64,000 nucleotides of DNA from Bidens hawaiensis (taxonomy: Eukaryota > Streptophyta > Magnoliopsida > Asterales > Asteraceae). Made by a program: the position numbers and the translations under genes. Shown here one piece after another: positions 22,453-33,641 of this stretch; the first letter of the stretch is position 1; each line of letters opens with the position of its first letter. A model generated the notes under the pieces. It did no database searches and had not been told where the DNA came from. It saw only the letters and a program-made list of their open reading frames with translations. The stretch lies in the NCBI GenBank assembly GCA_021521415.1, contig JAIQDT010005496.1, positions 121,009 through 185,008 of the forward strand, in the 5' to 3' direction.

Positions 22453-22599
22453 AGCTGCCAGGTCAGCTTGGAAAAATTTTATTTTCGATAACTGCCTTAA
22501 CACATTTTCCATTAGGTTTTTAATTTATTTTATAGACGAACTTCGCTTCAGGCGAAGTTAAACCTTAGGCGAACTTGGAAACAGCTTGGTTCTGGCTTG

Positions 22600-22875
22600 A
22601 TTCGATCGAATAGGAACACGTTCGATCGAATAGGAACACGTTCGATCGAATACAACACGTTCGATCGAATAGGAACACGTTCGATCAAACAGGAACACGT
22701 TCGATCGAATAGGAACACGTTCGATCGAATACAACACTCATTCGATCGAATACAAAACTCATTCGATCGAATGAGTTGGAGACCATTCGGTTGCTTCCCT
22801 ATTCGGTCGACTGGACTTGTTCGATCTACGCATTCGATCGAATGGACTGATTCGATCGACTGGTTCGATCGAATG
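22600..22875. repeat. TTCGATCGAA palindrome array in LTR C
   Basis: At least a dozen perfect or near-perfect 10 bp palindromes TTCGATCGAA, most in a 20 bp unit with GGAACACG. The long open frame over it (IRSNRNTFDRIGTRSI-type peptide) is a product of the repeat and its period, and I do not treat it as a gene. Confidence 0.9.
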
Positions 22876-23475
22876 AGTCTGATTCGACTCCTTCAAGCTG
22901 GGCGACGGAGAAACCCACGGGTTTTCCAGATTTTCCAGATTTTTGACCCAAAATCGAAGTTTTTGACATGGAAATGCTCGGGATTGAGAGGGCTATCGAT
23001 TCCTAGTACTTTTAAACACAAAAGCTTGCATTTTGACACCAAAACAAGGCGGTTTTTGACCCGAAAACTCAAGTTACGAAAATGGGAGTTTTTGCTCGAT
23101 TTGAGGTCGAAAATGGTTATGAAAACGGATGATTTTCGAGAGGGACTTACCAAAAACGATTAGGAACAAGATTGTGGACTCGGATTTGTGATTTGAGAAC
23201 TTTCTCTCTCTAGCTTCTCTCTCTAGAAATGAGAGTGTTTGGGTGGGTGTAAGTGAAGGAAGATGGTGAAAAATGGTGGAAGTGTCAAGAACTTTCGTTT
23301 ATATACTACGGGTTTGGTTAGGCTCGGGTTGGCTTCCTACGGGTCGAGACAGGCCGAGTTCATAAAATAACTAAGCCCAAGACCCGTTCCTTACTCGACA
23401 TTAAATAACTAAAACGTGAAATTACTAAACATAACTTTCTTTTATTTATCAATATAAAAATTTTAGGATGTTACA

Positions 23476-23500
23476 AGTCTTCCTCCCTTAAAGAGGTTTC
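23476..23500 (-). other. Polypurine tract of element C
   Basis: On the minus strand, TTAAGGGAGGAAGACT abuts the TGTAACA start of the LTR, identical in design to that of H. Confidence 0.85.
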
Positions 23501-23518
23501 GTCCCCGAAACCTAACTA

Positions 23519-26291
23519 TTACATAAACAAACTAGGGTAAAACTTGCGCATCTCATCCTCGACTTCCCAAGTAGCATCAGATCCCTTGCGGTGCTTCCAT
23601 ATCACTTTGACCAAGGGTATAATCTTGTGACGAAGCTGCTTCTCCTTGCGATCAACGATCTTTATCGGTTGCTCGATGTAGTTCAATTGTTCATCAACCT
23701 CGATGTCCATTAAGGGCACGTGAGACGTGTCATCAGCTAGACACTTCCTCAGATGAGAAACATGGAAGGTTGAATGAATTCCTTCTAACTCATTGGGTAA
23801 ATCCAGTTTGTAAGCTACTTCACCCACACGTTTTACAATCTTGAACGGTCCAATGTACCTCGGACTCAACTTTCCTCTTTTCCTAAAACGGATAATCCCC
23901 TTCCAAGGCGAGACCTTAAGCATCACATAGTCGCCAACGTTAAACTCAATTGGTCGTCGCCGCTTATCCGCATAAGACTTTTGTCTGTCTTGAGCGGCTT
24001 TCATTCTTGCTTTGATCTGATCGAACTTTGAAGACGTTTCTTGAACCACTTCTATACTTCCCATTTCCTTCTGACCAATCTCACCCCAACACACCGGGGT
24101 TCTACATCGTCTACCGTACAGCATCTCAAACGGTGGCATACCAATACTCGAATGGTAACTGTTGTTATAGGAGAACTCTGCCAGATGCAGATGATCATCC
24201 CAACTTCCACCAAAATCTAAAACGCAAGCACGTAGCATATCCTCAAGGGTTTGGATCGTCCTTTCAGACTGTCCATCGGTTTGAGGATGATACGCCGTAC
24301 TGATGTTCAACCTCGTCCCCATAGCTTCATGAAATTTCTTCCAGAACCTCGAAGTAAACCGTGTATCCCTATCAGACACGATCGATAACGGTACTCCATG
24401 CTTGGTTACAATTTCTTTAATGAACAAGCTTGCTAACGTTTCTGACGAGATGGCCTCTCGTATGGGCAGAAAGTGAGCACTCTTGGTCAAACGGTCCACA
24501 ATCACCCAGATGGTATCATGTTGCTTAGCTGTACGAGGTAGCTTAGTTATGAAATCCATGGTGATGTGTTCCCATTTCCACTCAGGTATCTCTAGCGGTT
24601 GCATCTTCCCACAAGGCTTTTGGTGTTCGGCTTTGACTTGTAAGCAAGTTAAGCACTTACCAACATAATCCACTACATCGCTCTTCAATCCTGGCCACCA
24701 GTAATCTCTTTTCAAGTCTTGGTACATCTTTGTAGCTCCTGGATGGATTGAGTACCTTGACTTATGAGCTTCATCTAAGATTCGACTTCTAAGATCACCA
24801 TGGCGTGGGATCCACATACGGTCGAACCTAGTCTTAACTCCATGAGTGTTTTCCATCAACTCATCTTGCTGGCCATAAATCCTTTCCTTCTTTACTAACC
24901 CTTCATCTATTAACACTTCTGACTGCACCTTGATGATTTCTTCAAAAAGACTCGGGTTCATGATCAACTTGTATGACTTCACTGTTGCAAGGACTTCCTC
25001 ATTCTTCCGACTTAACGCATCAGCGACCACGTTAGCTTTACCGGGGTAATACTTAATCTCACAGTCGTAATCCTTTATCAATTCTAACCATCTTCTCTGC
25101 CTCATGTTCAGTTCTTTCTGCTCGAAGAAGTACTTTAAACTCTTATGATCGGTATAGATAGTACACTTAGTGCCGTACAGATAATGCCTCCATATCTTAA
25201 GAGCATGCACTACAGCTGCTAACTCCAAATCATGCGTCGGGTAAGTACTCTCATGGACCTTCAACTGTCTAGACGCGTAGGCTATCACCTTCCCTCGTTG
25301 CATCAACACGCAACCTAACCCTTGATGCGAGGCATCAGCACAAACAACAAAATCCTCATCACCATCGGGTAAAGTAAGGATTGGAGCTTGCGTGAGTCTT
25401 CTCTTTAATTCTTCAAAGGCTTCTTCTTGAAATTTTCCCCAACTGAATACTATCGACTTTCGGGTCATACCGGTCAGCGGTGCGGCTATCTTGGAGAAAC
25501 CTTCGATGAATCTCCTATAGTAGCCAGCTAACCCTAGGAAGCTTCGTATATCAGTCGGATTCTGCGGAGTCTTCCAATTCGTTATCGCTTCAATCTTAGC
25601 TGGGTCCACGGTAATCCCCTCCGGATTAACCACATGACCTAAAAATTGCACTTCTCTTAACCAGAACGCACACTTCGAAAACTTGGCGTACAACCTTTCT
25701 TTCTTCAGAACTTCCAATACCTCTCTCAGATGCTCGGCATGGTCAGACTCACTCTTTGAATAAATCAATATATCATCGATGAAGACGATAACCGACTTAT
25801 CCAACATCGGTCGACACACCCTATTCATCATGTCCATAAATGCTGCAGGAGCATTTGTTAGACCGAATGACATTACAAGGAACTCGTAGTGTCCATACCG
25901 CGTTCGGAACGCTGTTTTAGGGATGTCTACCTCTTTCACCTTCAGCTGATGGTAGCCTGATCTGAGATCTATTCGTGAGAACCAACTCGAACCTTGCAGT
26001 TGGTCAAACAGATCGTCAATCCTAGGCAAGGGGTATCTATTCTTTACCGTAAGCTTATTCAACTCACGATAGTCTATGCACATTCTCATACTTCCATCCT
26101 TTTTCTTCACAAACAAAACCGGTGCGCCCCATGGAGAAACACTCGGTCTGATAAAACCCTTGTCGAGGAGTTCTTGCAGTTGGGACATTAATTCCTTCAT
26201 CTCGGACGGTGCTAGACGGTAAGGCGCTTTCGCGACGGGCTGGGCTCCTGGTATTAAATCTATCTGAAATTCTATTTCTCGCTCCGGTGGC
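23519..26291 (-). pseudogene. Chromovirus C pol, 5'-truncated but otherwise open
   Basis: An uninterrupted minus-strand frame covers the pre-RT linker ([15 protein letters not shown]), RT, RNase H, integrase and the chromodomain-like C-terminus ending in FYPSLFM. About 920 residues are homologous to residues 637-1559 of the H polyprotein, with only a handful of substitutions. Gag, the zinc knuckles and protease are missing, because similarity ends at GGTGGC (26286-26291) where the head-to-head junction begins. The first few codons of the open frame (upstream of 26291) come from junction and LTR sequence. It has lost the Gag-protease part, so it cannot act alone, though its RT and integrase motifs look whole. 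Confidence 0.92.
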
Positions 26292-26300
26292 CAACTGCAA
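26291..26300. other. Head-to-head junction between elements C and H
   Basis: C pol matches H up to GGTGGC at 26291. A short stretch CAACTGC then leads into AGTTATG at 26300, which is base 40 of the H LTR. The filler-like bases and loss of 39 bp of LTR suggest end joining rather than clean insertion. Confidence 0.85.
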
Positions 26301-26430
26301 GTTATGTTTAGTAAATTCACGTTTTAGTTATTTAATGTCGAGTAAGGAACGGGTCTTGGGCTTAGTTATTTTATGAACTCGGCCTGTCTCGACCCGTAGG
26401 AAGCCAACCCGAGCCTAACCAAACCCGTAG

Positions 26431-26438
26431 TATATAAA
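26431..26438 (+). promoter_or_regulatory. TATA box of H 5' LTR
   Basis: TATATAAA in a GC-richer context, about 170 bp into a full LTR, so most of the LTR (about 2.1 kb) lies downstream in the transcript. The sequence from here to 26585 contains no ATG. Confidence 0.75.
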
Positions 26439-26859
26439 CGAAAGTTCTTGACACTTCCACCATTTTTCACCATCTTCCTTCACTTACACCCACCCAAACA
26501 CTCTCATTTCTAGAGAGAGAAGCTAGAGAGAGAAAGTTCTCAAATCACAAATCCGAGTCCACAATCTTGTTCCTAATCGTTTTTGGTAAGTCCCTCTCGA
26601 AAATCATCCGTTTTCATAACCATTTTCGACCTCAAATCGAGCAAAAACTCCCATTTTCGTAACTTGAGTTTTCGGGTCAAAAACCGCCTTGTTTTGGTGT
26701 CAAAATGCAAGCTTTTGTGTTTAAAAGTACTAGGAATCGATAGCCCTTTCAATCCCGAGCATTTCCATGTCAAAAACTTCGATTTTGGGTCAAAAATCTG
26801 GAAAATCTGGAAAACCCGTGGGTTTCTCCGTCGCCCAGCTTGAAGGAGTCGAATCAGAC

Positions 26860-27140
26860 TCATTCGATCGAACCAGTCGATCGAATCAGTCCATTCGATC
26901 GAATGCGTAGATCGAACAAGTCCAGTCGACCGAATAGGGAAGCAACCGAATGGTCTCCAACTCATTCGATCGAATGAGTTTTGTATTCGATCGAATGAGT
27001 GTTGTATTCGATCGAACGTGTTCCTATTCGATCGAACGTGTTCCTGTTTGATCGAACGTGTTCCTATTCGATCGAACGTGTTGTATTCGATCGAACGTGT
27101 TCCTATTCGATCGAACGTGTTCCTATTCGATCGAATCAAG
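26860..27140. repeat. TTCGATCGAA palindrome array in H 5' LTR
   Basis: Same array as in LTR C: repeated TTCGATCGAA within 20 bp units with CGTGTTCC. It lies in the predicted intron and leader RNA. Confidence 0.9.
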
Positions 27141-27879
27141 CCAGAACCAAGCTGTTTCCAAGTTCGCCTAAGGTTTAACTTCGCCTGAAGCGAAGTTCGT
27201 CTATAAAATAAACTAAAAACCTAATGGAAAATGTGTTAAGGCAGTTATCGAAAATAAAATTTTTCCAAGCTGACCTGGCAGCTTAACCCCAGCCAGGGGC
27301 TCTGCCCCTTGGACCCCGCTAGGGGCTGCCGCCCCTAGAACCCCGCTGCCAGGGGCGCTGCCCCCGGACCCCCGTTCGTTGTGGGTCATATATAGATAGA
27401 AATACAAACGAGTAGCAGTAGTTAATTGATATGTGTAAATATTATACAGTTAGCCGAGCCCAGTTAAAGAAAGGAATTACGATCAACGGCGAGCGTAACA
27501 GGATCCAGGTGAGTTTCTAGCCCCATTCCTTGTTATGTTTTCGGGGCTGTGTGCATACTTGATGTGTTGTTAATACATTTATCCAAAGTGATAAGTGTAT
27601 GCCATAGGTGATATATGTGATATGTATGAATGATTGCTTGATGGTTCGTGAACGATCTTCGGATATTGCACGTACTGTCAGGTTGTAACGTTATAAATAT
27701 GGCAAGTATGATATGTATGTTTATGTGTATGAACGTAAGAAAGTTAATAAAAGAAGGAAATGACGGTTGTATGGTTGTATGGTTACGAAAGGGGTACCGA
27801 GCCCTAATAATACTCGAGGTATGATGTATGGTTGTATGGTAACGAAGAGGGAATCGAACCCTACTAATATTCGAAAACA

Positions 27880-28075
27880 TGGGACCAGACCCTAATAATA
27901 TCTGTGATGTTAGGGACCAGACCCTAATAATATCTGTGATGTTAGGGACCAGACCCTCATAATATCTGTGATGATAGGGACCAGACCCTTATAATATCTG
28001 TGATGTTAGGGACCAGACCCTTATAATATCTGTGATGTTAGGGACCAGACCCTTATAATATCTGTGAGGTTATAG
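27880..28075 (+). repeat. 32 bp tandem repeat in H 5' LTR
   Basis: Six copies containing GGGACCAGACCCTTATAATA followed by TCTGTGATGTTA, period 32. Confidence 0.93.
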
Positions 28076-28557
28076 GGCGAAAGGCTCTTTAAAACGTATG
28101 ATTATGAATGTAAAGAAAGTATGTAAGTAAGAAAGAAAGTATGTAAGTAAGAATGAAGGTATGAGTACTTATGTGTGTATGAAAGAAAGTTATGAGGTTA
28201 AGTACGTATGTATGTAACAAGGTATTGTATGGTAGTGTATGATTAACTAGAACTCACTCAGCGTAGCTGACTTTTAGTATGCACGCAGGTGAGTAGGATG
28301 AGACAGCTGGCTTGAGTGGAGGACACATGGCAGAAGACTAAAGCCTGGCATCTGAAGATCCGATATGTTTTATAAGTTACGTTTTGATTTTGAAAGACAA
28401 GAGGAATGTTTAAAGACATGATTATGAATTGATATGTAATGTTTTATGAAAGTTTTATATTCCGCGTAAAGTTTTTAATTAACTCTGATATTTAGAACTG
28501 TGTTTATGAGTAAATCCAACACGAAAGTAGGGTTACCGGTAACGGGGCCTTACAAGT

Positions 28558-28569
28558 TGGTATCAGAGC
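28558..28569 (+). other. Primer-binding site of H, initiator tRNA-Met type
   Basis: TGGTATCAGAGC begins four bases after the LTR end (TTACA then AGT). A perfect match to the usual plant Met-initiator primer site. Confidence 0.95.
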
Positions 28570-28957
28570 AAAGTTCGAGAGATTTAAGCATCCTACATGC
28601 TTAGACTCGAACAGAGAATGGGATTTAAGTAAGAAAGGAAAGAAGATGCCAGTTCAAGAATGCCATGTGTCGCTCAAGCAAGATCAGTAAAGGTAAAGTG
28701 CATGATTAAATGATGTATGTTAATAAGAAAGAAAGGATATGTGAACGATAGGGATAGGAATAATTGACTGTTTAAATTGACAAACTGCTTAAGTAGAACC
28801 AGCACAAATAGACTCATAAAGGGAAGTGTATATGACACGGAAAGTAACGTGATCAGCTAATCGCAACTGGCCACTGTTATTACCTGTTAGCCTTACTATC
28901 CTTGTACTAGATAGTTCCTTGAGTGATGATGTTTGTGTTTTCTCATATAGGATACTG

Positions 28958-31900
28958 ATGGCTGGAGCTGGAGAATTTGTTGAAGCTGGGGGTCGCACTG
29001 GACGTCGTGGCAGGCCTCGTCTTGTCCGGCAACCCTCGGTAGAAGAAGCTTCCCACACCGAAGATGAAGGAAGCGCAGCTGGAGGAGACCAGAACAACAA
29101 CGAAGAAGTTCAACTTAGCCCCGCAGTTCAAGCAGCCATCGTTCAGGCTGTAGTTGCTGCTGTGAAGAACCTGAATCCCGAAGGATCTGCTGGAAGCCGT
29201 GAACGAACTGTTGAAGGGGCGGGTGGTGATGGTAGAAAGGATGGGGAAGGTGAAAGAGGGGCCTCGAGTGGGGATAAGTCTGTGAAAGTCGATGATAGGA
29301 GAGGAGGACAAGGTGGGTGCAGCTATAAGTCCTTCAAAGGTTGTGACCCGCCTAAGCTGACTGGTTTAGGAGACGCAATCGCTACTCTCCAGTGGATAAC
29401 CGCTATGGACAAGGTTATCCGCATTAGCGAATGCCGTCCCGACCAAGCTGTGGGTTATGCTACTCAGTCATTCGTAGATGAGGCTATGTATTGGTGGGAG
29501 AGTGTGGAGCAGAGGAAGACCCGTGAAGAGATCAAAGAGATGAAGTGGGAAGATTTGAAAGAGTTGGTAATGAAGAAGTTCTGTGCAGATGCCGAGGTTG
29601 AAAGAACGGAGATGAAGTTCCAGAATTTAAAAGCCGGTATGATGACGCATCGTGAGTATACCACGGAGTTCAACCGACTATCTAGGTTGGTGCCTGACAT
29701 GGTTGACACTGAAGTCAAGAGAATCAAGTGTTATGTGAGGGGGTTGCCACAAAAGGTCCGCATGTTAGTCAGGGCGGTTCAACCTGCTACTTTTGATTCG
29801 GCTGTTGGACTCGCGGAAATGGTCTATGCTGACGTGGCCGCGGATGATAGGGTGGAAAGGGACGAAGAGAAAGAGGAGAAAGGGGTCACTCCTGCTAAAC
29901 GACCCGGTACTCAGTTATGGAACTCCAGGGATAAGAAACAGAAAGTGTGGGAGAAGAGATCGTGTAAGACCTGCGGAAAGAGGCATGGTGGTGAATGCAA
30001 GTGGGGTAAAAATTCTAATGTTTGTCTCAAATGTGGAAAGGCTCATGGTGGAGAATGCAGAATGGGGTCGAATGCCTGTTATAAGTGCGGGAAGGTAGGG
30101 CATTATGCCAATGAGTGCAGTGCGAAGCCAACATGTTACAAATGTGGCAAGACAGGCCATATGTCAAGGGAGTGCACTGAAGGTGTAGCTGGAGGTAGTG
30201 GAAAGAAGGATGCCGATCAAGCTAGGCCCAGAACTAGAGCCTACATGCTGACCCAGGAACAAGCCAGGCAGATTCCGGATGTCGTCACAGGTACGTTTCT
30301 AGTGAACGATGTTTCCGCTTCTGTGTTATTTGATTCTGGTGCGAATAGAAGTTTTGTAGCTACGACGTTTAGTAAACTAGCTAAAATGAAAGGCTGCCGA
30401 GTGTCTGAAACTTTTGTAGTAGAAACCGCAAGTGACACTTCGGTGAAAATAACAAAAATGGTGAAGAATTGTAAGATAGAGTTAGAGGGACATGAGTTCC
30501 CTGTTACTTTGTATGTTATGGCCTTAGGAGGGTTCGATGTAGTCTTGGGTATGGATTGGTTGTCGGAGTTTGAGGCTCAGATAGTATGTAAAAGTAAGAT
30601 GATAAGGTTAAAGTCATTGGATGGTAGTGCGGTGACGGTTTATGGTGATAAGGAGAGTTATGGACTTAATGTCATTTCGATGATAAAAGCCGAGGGTTTG
30701 TTAAGGCGAGGGTGCGGTGCCTACCTGGCGTATGTTGTCAACGCTACGGCCGAGACGAAAGAAATGAAGAATGTTCCTATTGTGCGCGACTACCCAGAAG
30801 TATTCCCTGAGGATCTTCCGGGGTTGCCACCTGAGCGAGAGATAGAATTTCAGATAGATCTAGTACCAGGAGCCCAGCCCGTCGCGAAGGCGCCTTACCG
30901 TCTAGCACCGTCCGAGATGAAGGAATTGATGTCCCAACTGCAAGAACTCCTCGACAAGGGTTTTATCAGACCGAGTGTTTCTCCGTGGGGCGCACCGGTT
31001 TTGTTTGTGAAGAAAAAGGATGGAAGTATGAGAATGTGCATAGACTATCGTGAGTTGAATAAGCTTACGGTAAAGAATAGATACCCCTTGCCTAGGATTG
31101 ACGATCTGTTTGACCAACTGCAAGGTTCGAGTTGGTTCTCACGAATAGATCTCAGATCAGGCTACCATCAGCTGAAGGTGAAAGAGGTAGACATCCCTAA
31201 AACAGCGTTCCGAACGCGGTATGGACACTACGAGTTCCTTGTAATGTCATTCGGTCTAACAAATGCTCCTGCAGCATTTATGGACATGATGAATAGGGTG
31301 TGTCGACCGATGTTGGATAAGTCGGTTATCGTCTTCATCGATGATATATTGATTTATTCAAAGAGTGAGTCTGACCATGCCGAGCATCTGAGAGAGGTAT
31401 TGGAAGTTCTGAAGAAAGAAAGGTTGTACGCCAAGTTTTCGAAGTGCGCGTTCTGGTTAAGAGAAGTGCAATTTTTAGGTCATGTGGTTAATCCGGAGGG
31501 GATTACCGTGGACCCAGCTAAGATTGAAGCGATAACGAATTGGAAGACTCCGCAGAATCCGACTGATATACGAAGCTTCCTAGGGTTAGCTGGCTACTAT
31601 AGGAGATTCATCGAAGGTTTCTCCAAGATAGCCGCACCGCTGACCGGTATGACCCGTAAGACGATAGTATTCAATTGGGGAAAGTTTCAGGAGGAAGCCT
31701 TTGAAGAATTGAAGAAGAGACTCACGCAAGCTCCAATCCTTACTTTACCCGATGGTGATGAGGATTTTGTTGTTTGTGCTGATGCCTCGCATCAAGGGTT
31801 AGGTTGCGTGTTGATGCAACGAGGGAAGGTGATAGCCTACGCGTCTAGACAGTTGAAGGTCCATGAGAGTACTTACCCGACGCATGATTTGGAGTTAGCA

Positions 31901-33598
31901 GCTGTAGTGCATGCTCTTAAGATATGGAGGCATTATCTGTACGGCACTAAGTGTACTATCTATACCGATCATAAGAGTTTAAAGTACTTCTTCGAGCAGA
32001 AAGAACTGAACATGAGGCAGAGAAGATGGTTAGAATTGATAAAGGATTACGACTGTGAGATTAAGTATTACCCCGGTAAAGCTAACGTGGTCGCTGATGC
32101 GTTAAGTCGGAAGAATGAGGAAGTCCTTGCAACAGTGAAGTCATACAAGTTGATCATGAACCCGAGTCTTTTTGAAGAAATCATCAAGGTGCAGTCAGAA
32201 GTGTTAATAGATGAAGGGTTAGTAAAGAAGGAAAGGATTTATGGCCAGCAAGATGAGTTGATGGAAAACACTCATGGAGTTAAGACTAGGTTCGACCGTA
32301 TGTGGATCCCACGCCATGGTGATCTTAGAAGTCGAATCTTAGATGAAGCTCATAAGTCAAGGTACTCAATCCATCCAGGAGCTACAAAGATGTACCAAGA
32401 CTTGAAAAGAGATTACTGGTGGCCAGGATTGAAGAGCGATGTAGTGGATTATGTTGGTAAGTGCTTAACTTGCTTACAAGTCAAAGCCGAACACCAAAAG
32501 CCTTGTGGGAAGATGCAACCGCTAGAGATACCTGAGTGGAAATGGGAACACATCACCATGGATTTCATAACTAAGCTACCTCGTACAGCTAAGCAACATG
32601 ATACCATCTGGGTGATTGTGGACCGTTTGACCAAGAGTGCTCACTTTCTGCCCATACGAGAGGCCATCTCGTCAGAAACGTTAGCAAGCTTGTTCATTAA
32701 AGAAATTGTAACCAAGCATGGAGTACCGTTATCGATCGTGTCTGATAGGGATACACGGTTTACTTCGAGGTTCTGGAAGAAATTTCATGAAGCTATGGGG
32801 ACGAGGTTGAACATCAGTACGGCGTATCATCCTCAAACCGATGGACAGTCTGAAAGGACGATCCAAACCCTTGAGGATATGCTACGTGCTTGCGTTTTAG
32901 ATTTTGGTGGAAGTTGGGATGATCATCTGCATCTGGCAGAGTTCTCCTATAACAACAGTTACCATTCGAGTATTGGTATGCCACCGTTTGAGATGCTGTA
33001 CGGTAGACGATGTAGAACCCCGGTGTGCTGGGGTGAGATTGGTCAGAAGGAAATGGGAAGTATAGAAGTGGTTCAAGAAACGTCTTCAAAGTTCGATCAG
33101 ATCAAAGCAAGAATGAAAGCCGCTCAAGACAGACAAAAGTCTTATGCGGATAAGCGGCGACGACCAATTGAGTTTAACGTTGGCGACTATGTGATGCTTA
33201 AGGTCTCGCCTTGGAAGGGGATTATCCGTTTTAGGAAAAGAGGAAAGTTGAGTCCGAGGTACATTGGACCGTTCAAGATTGTAAAACGTGTGGGTGAAGT
33301 AGCTTACAAACTGGATTTACCCGATGAGTTAGAAGGAATTCATTCAACCTTCCATGTTTCTCATCTGAGGAAGTGTCTAGCTGATGACACGTCTCACGTG
33401 CCCTTAATGGACATCGAGGTTGATGAACAATTGAACTACATCGAGCAACCGATAAAGATCGTTGATCGCAAGGAGAAGCAGCTTCGTCACAAGATTATAC
33501 CCTTGGTCAAAGTGATATGGAAGCACCGCAAGGGATCTGATGCTACTTGGGAAGTCGAGGATGAGATGCGCAAGTTTTACCCTAGTTTGTTTATGTAA
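28958..33598 (+). CDS. gag-pol: Chromovirus H Gag-Pol polyprotein, single frame
   Basis: The open frame runs from 28919, but the ATG at 28958 ([12 protein letters not shown]) is the likelier start because it follows the predicted splice acceptor. Residues below count from 28919 (1559 in all). Gag domain about 136-305 ([34 protein letters not shown]). Two degenerate Cys clusters at 349 and 369 (CX2CX4HX2C), then two CCHC knuckles at 387 and 406. Protease DSG at 472. [11 protein letters not shown] at 706 and FIDD at 808. RNase H Asp 955 and TDHKS at 1017. Integrase His 1145 and CLTC 1182, with catalytic Asp 1215, Asp 1276 and Glu 1312. Chromodomain-like tail about 1510-1559. All catalytic residues are present and there is no stop or frameshift. 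The polyprotein would make virus-like particles, reverse transcribe RNA and integrate cDNA. Functional state is inferred. Confidence 0.95.
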   Translation: MAGAGEFVEAGGRTGRRGRPRLVRQPSVEEASHTEDEGSAAGGDQNNNEEVQLSPAVQAAIVQAVVAAVKNLNPEGSAGSRERTVEGAGGDGRKDGEGERGASSGDKSVKVDDRRGGQGGCSYKSFKGCDPPKLTGLGDAIATLQWITAMDKVIRISECRPDQAVGYATQSFVDEAMYWWESVEQRKTREEIKEMKWEDLKELVMKKFCADAEVERTEMKFQNLKAGMMTHREYTTEFNRLSRLVPDMVDTEVKRIKCYVRGLPQKVRMLVRAVQPATFDSAVGLAEMVYADVAADDRVERDEEKEEKGVTPAKRPGTQLWNSRDKKQKVWEKRSCKTCGKRHGGECKWGKNSNVCLKCGKAHGGECRMGSNACYKCGKVGHYANECSAKPTCYKCGKTGHMSRECTEGVAGGSGKKDADQARPRTRAYMLTQEQARQIPDVVTGTFLVNDVSASVLFDSGANRSFVATTFSKLAKMKGCRVSETFVVETASDTSVKITKMVKNCKIELEGHEFPVTLYVMALGGFDVVLGMDWLSEFEAQIVCKSKMIRLKSLDGSAVTVYGDKESYGLNVISMIKAEGLLRRGCGAYLAYVVNATAETKEMKNVPIVRDYPEVFPEDLPGLPPEREIEFQIDLVPGAQPVAKAPYRLAPSEMKELMSQLQELLDKGFIRPSVSPWGAPVLFVKKKDGSMRMCIDYRELNKLTVKNRYPLPRIDDLFDQLQGSSWFSRIDLRSGYHQLKVKEVDIPKTAFRTRYGHYEFLVMSFGLTNAPAAFMDMMNRVCRPMLDKSVIVFIDDILIYSKSESDHAEHLREVLEVLKKERLYAKFSKCAFWLREVQFLGHVVNPEGITVDPAKIEAITNWKTPQNPTDIRSFLGLAGYYRRFIEGFSKIAAPLTGMTRKTIVFNWGKFQEEAFEELKKRLTQAPILTLPDGDEDFVVCADASHQGLGCVLMQRGKVIAYASRQLKVHESTYPTHDLELAAVVHALKIWRHYLYGTKCTIYTDHKSLKYFFEQKELNMRQRRWLELIKDYDCEIKYYPGKANVVADALSRKNEEVLATVKSYKLIMNPSLFEEIIKVQSEVLIDEGLVKKERIYGQQDELMENTHGVKTRFDRMWIPRHGDLRSRILDEAHKSRYSIHPGATKMYQDLKRDYWWPGLKSDVVDYVGKCLTCLQVKAEHQKPCGKMQPLEIPEWKWEHITMDFITKLPRTAKQHDTIWVIVDRLTKSAHFLPIREAISSETLASLFIKEIVTKHGVPLSIVSDRDTRFTSRFWKKFHEAMGTRLNISTAYHPQTDGQSERTIQTLEDMLRACVLDFGGSWDDHLHLAEFSYNNSYHSSIGMPPFEMLYGRRCRTPVCWGEIGQKEMGSIEVVQETSSKFDQIKARMKAAQDRQKSYADKRRRPIEFNVGDYVMLKVSPWKGIIRFRKRGKLSPRYIGPFKIVKRVGEVAYKLDLPDELEGIHSTFHVSHLRKCLADDTSHVPLMDIEVDEQLNYIEQPIKIVDRKEKQLRHKIIPLVKVIWKHRKGSDATWEVEDEMRKFYPSLFM

Positions 33599-33626
33599 TA
33601 GTTAGGTTTCGGGGACGAAACCTCTT

Positions 33627-33641
33627 TAAGGGAGGAAGACT
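33627..33641 (+). other. Polypurine tract of H
   Basis: AAGGGAGGAAGACT directly before the TGTAACATCC start of the 3' LTR. Confidence 0.9.

Larger units (their letters stand above)
21162..23475 (-). mobile_element. 3' LTR of chromovirus C, 2314 bp
   Basis: On the minus strand it runs TGTAACATCC (23475) to GGGGCCTTACA (21162). It is preceded by a polypurine tract and pol, hence a 3' LTR. It is nearly identical to the LTRs of H, and longer by 20 bp because it has three rather than two copies of a 20 bp TACATACTTTCTTTCTTACT unit near 21570-21625. Minus-strand TATA at 23298-23305; splice-donor-like GGTAAGT at 23145-23151. Confidence 0.95.
26300..28554 (+). mobile_element. 5' LTR of H, 2255 bp, lacking first 39 bp
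   Basis: Aligns base for base in length with 33681-35935 of the 3' LTR and ends GGGGCCTTACA at 28554. TATA at 26431-26438; consensus donor GGTAAGT at 26585-26591; palindrome array at about 26860-27140; GC-rich block at about 27288-27375; 32 bp repeats at about 27880-28075. Confidence 0.95.
26586..28950 (+). other. Predicted leader intron of element H (2365 nt)
   Basis: The donor TTG|GTAAGT (26583-26591) matches the plant consensus. The acceptor is TTTTCTCATATAG|G at 28950, eight bases before the gag ATG. Splicing would remove the palindromic array, GC-rich block, 32 bp repeats, primer site and every ATG before gag. Donor-like sequences are conserved in LTR C (23145-23151, minus) and LTR A (about 10393-10400, minus). 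A shorter alternative uses AG|GTAAAG at 28692. Prediction only; no transcript seen. Confidence 0.5.

Noticed and set aside
22597..23163. 188-codon open frame in LTR C (and identical ones at 26573-27139 and 33954-34520)
   Set aside because: The frame runs through the palindromic 20 bp array and non-coding LTR; its peptide is repeat-derived and it is antisense to the element transcript. Identity between copies only reflects young LTRs.
28943..29311. 122-codon minus-strand frame opposite gag of H
   Set aside because: Shadow of the plus-strand gag frame; no domain and no promoter.
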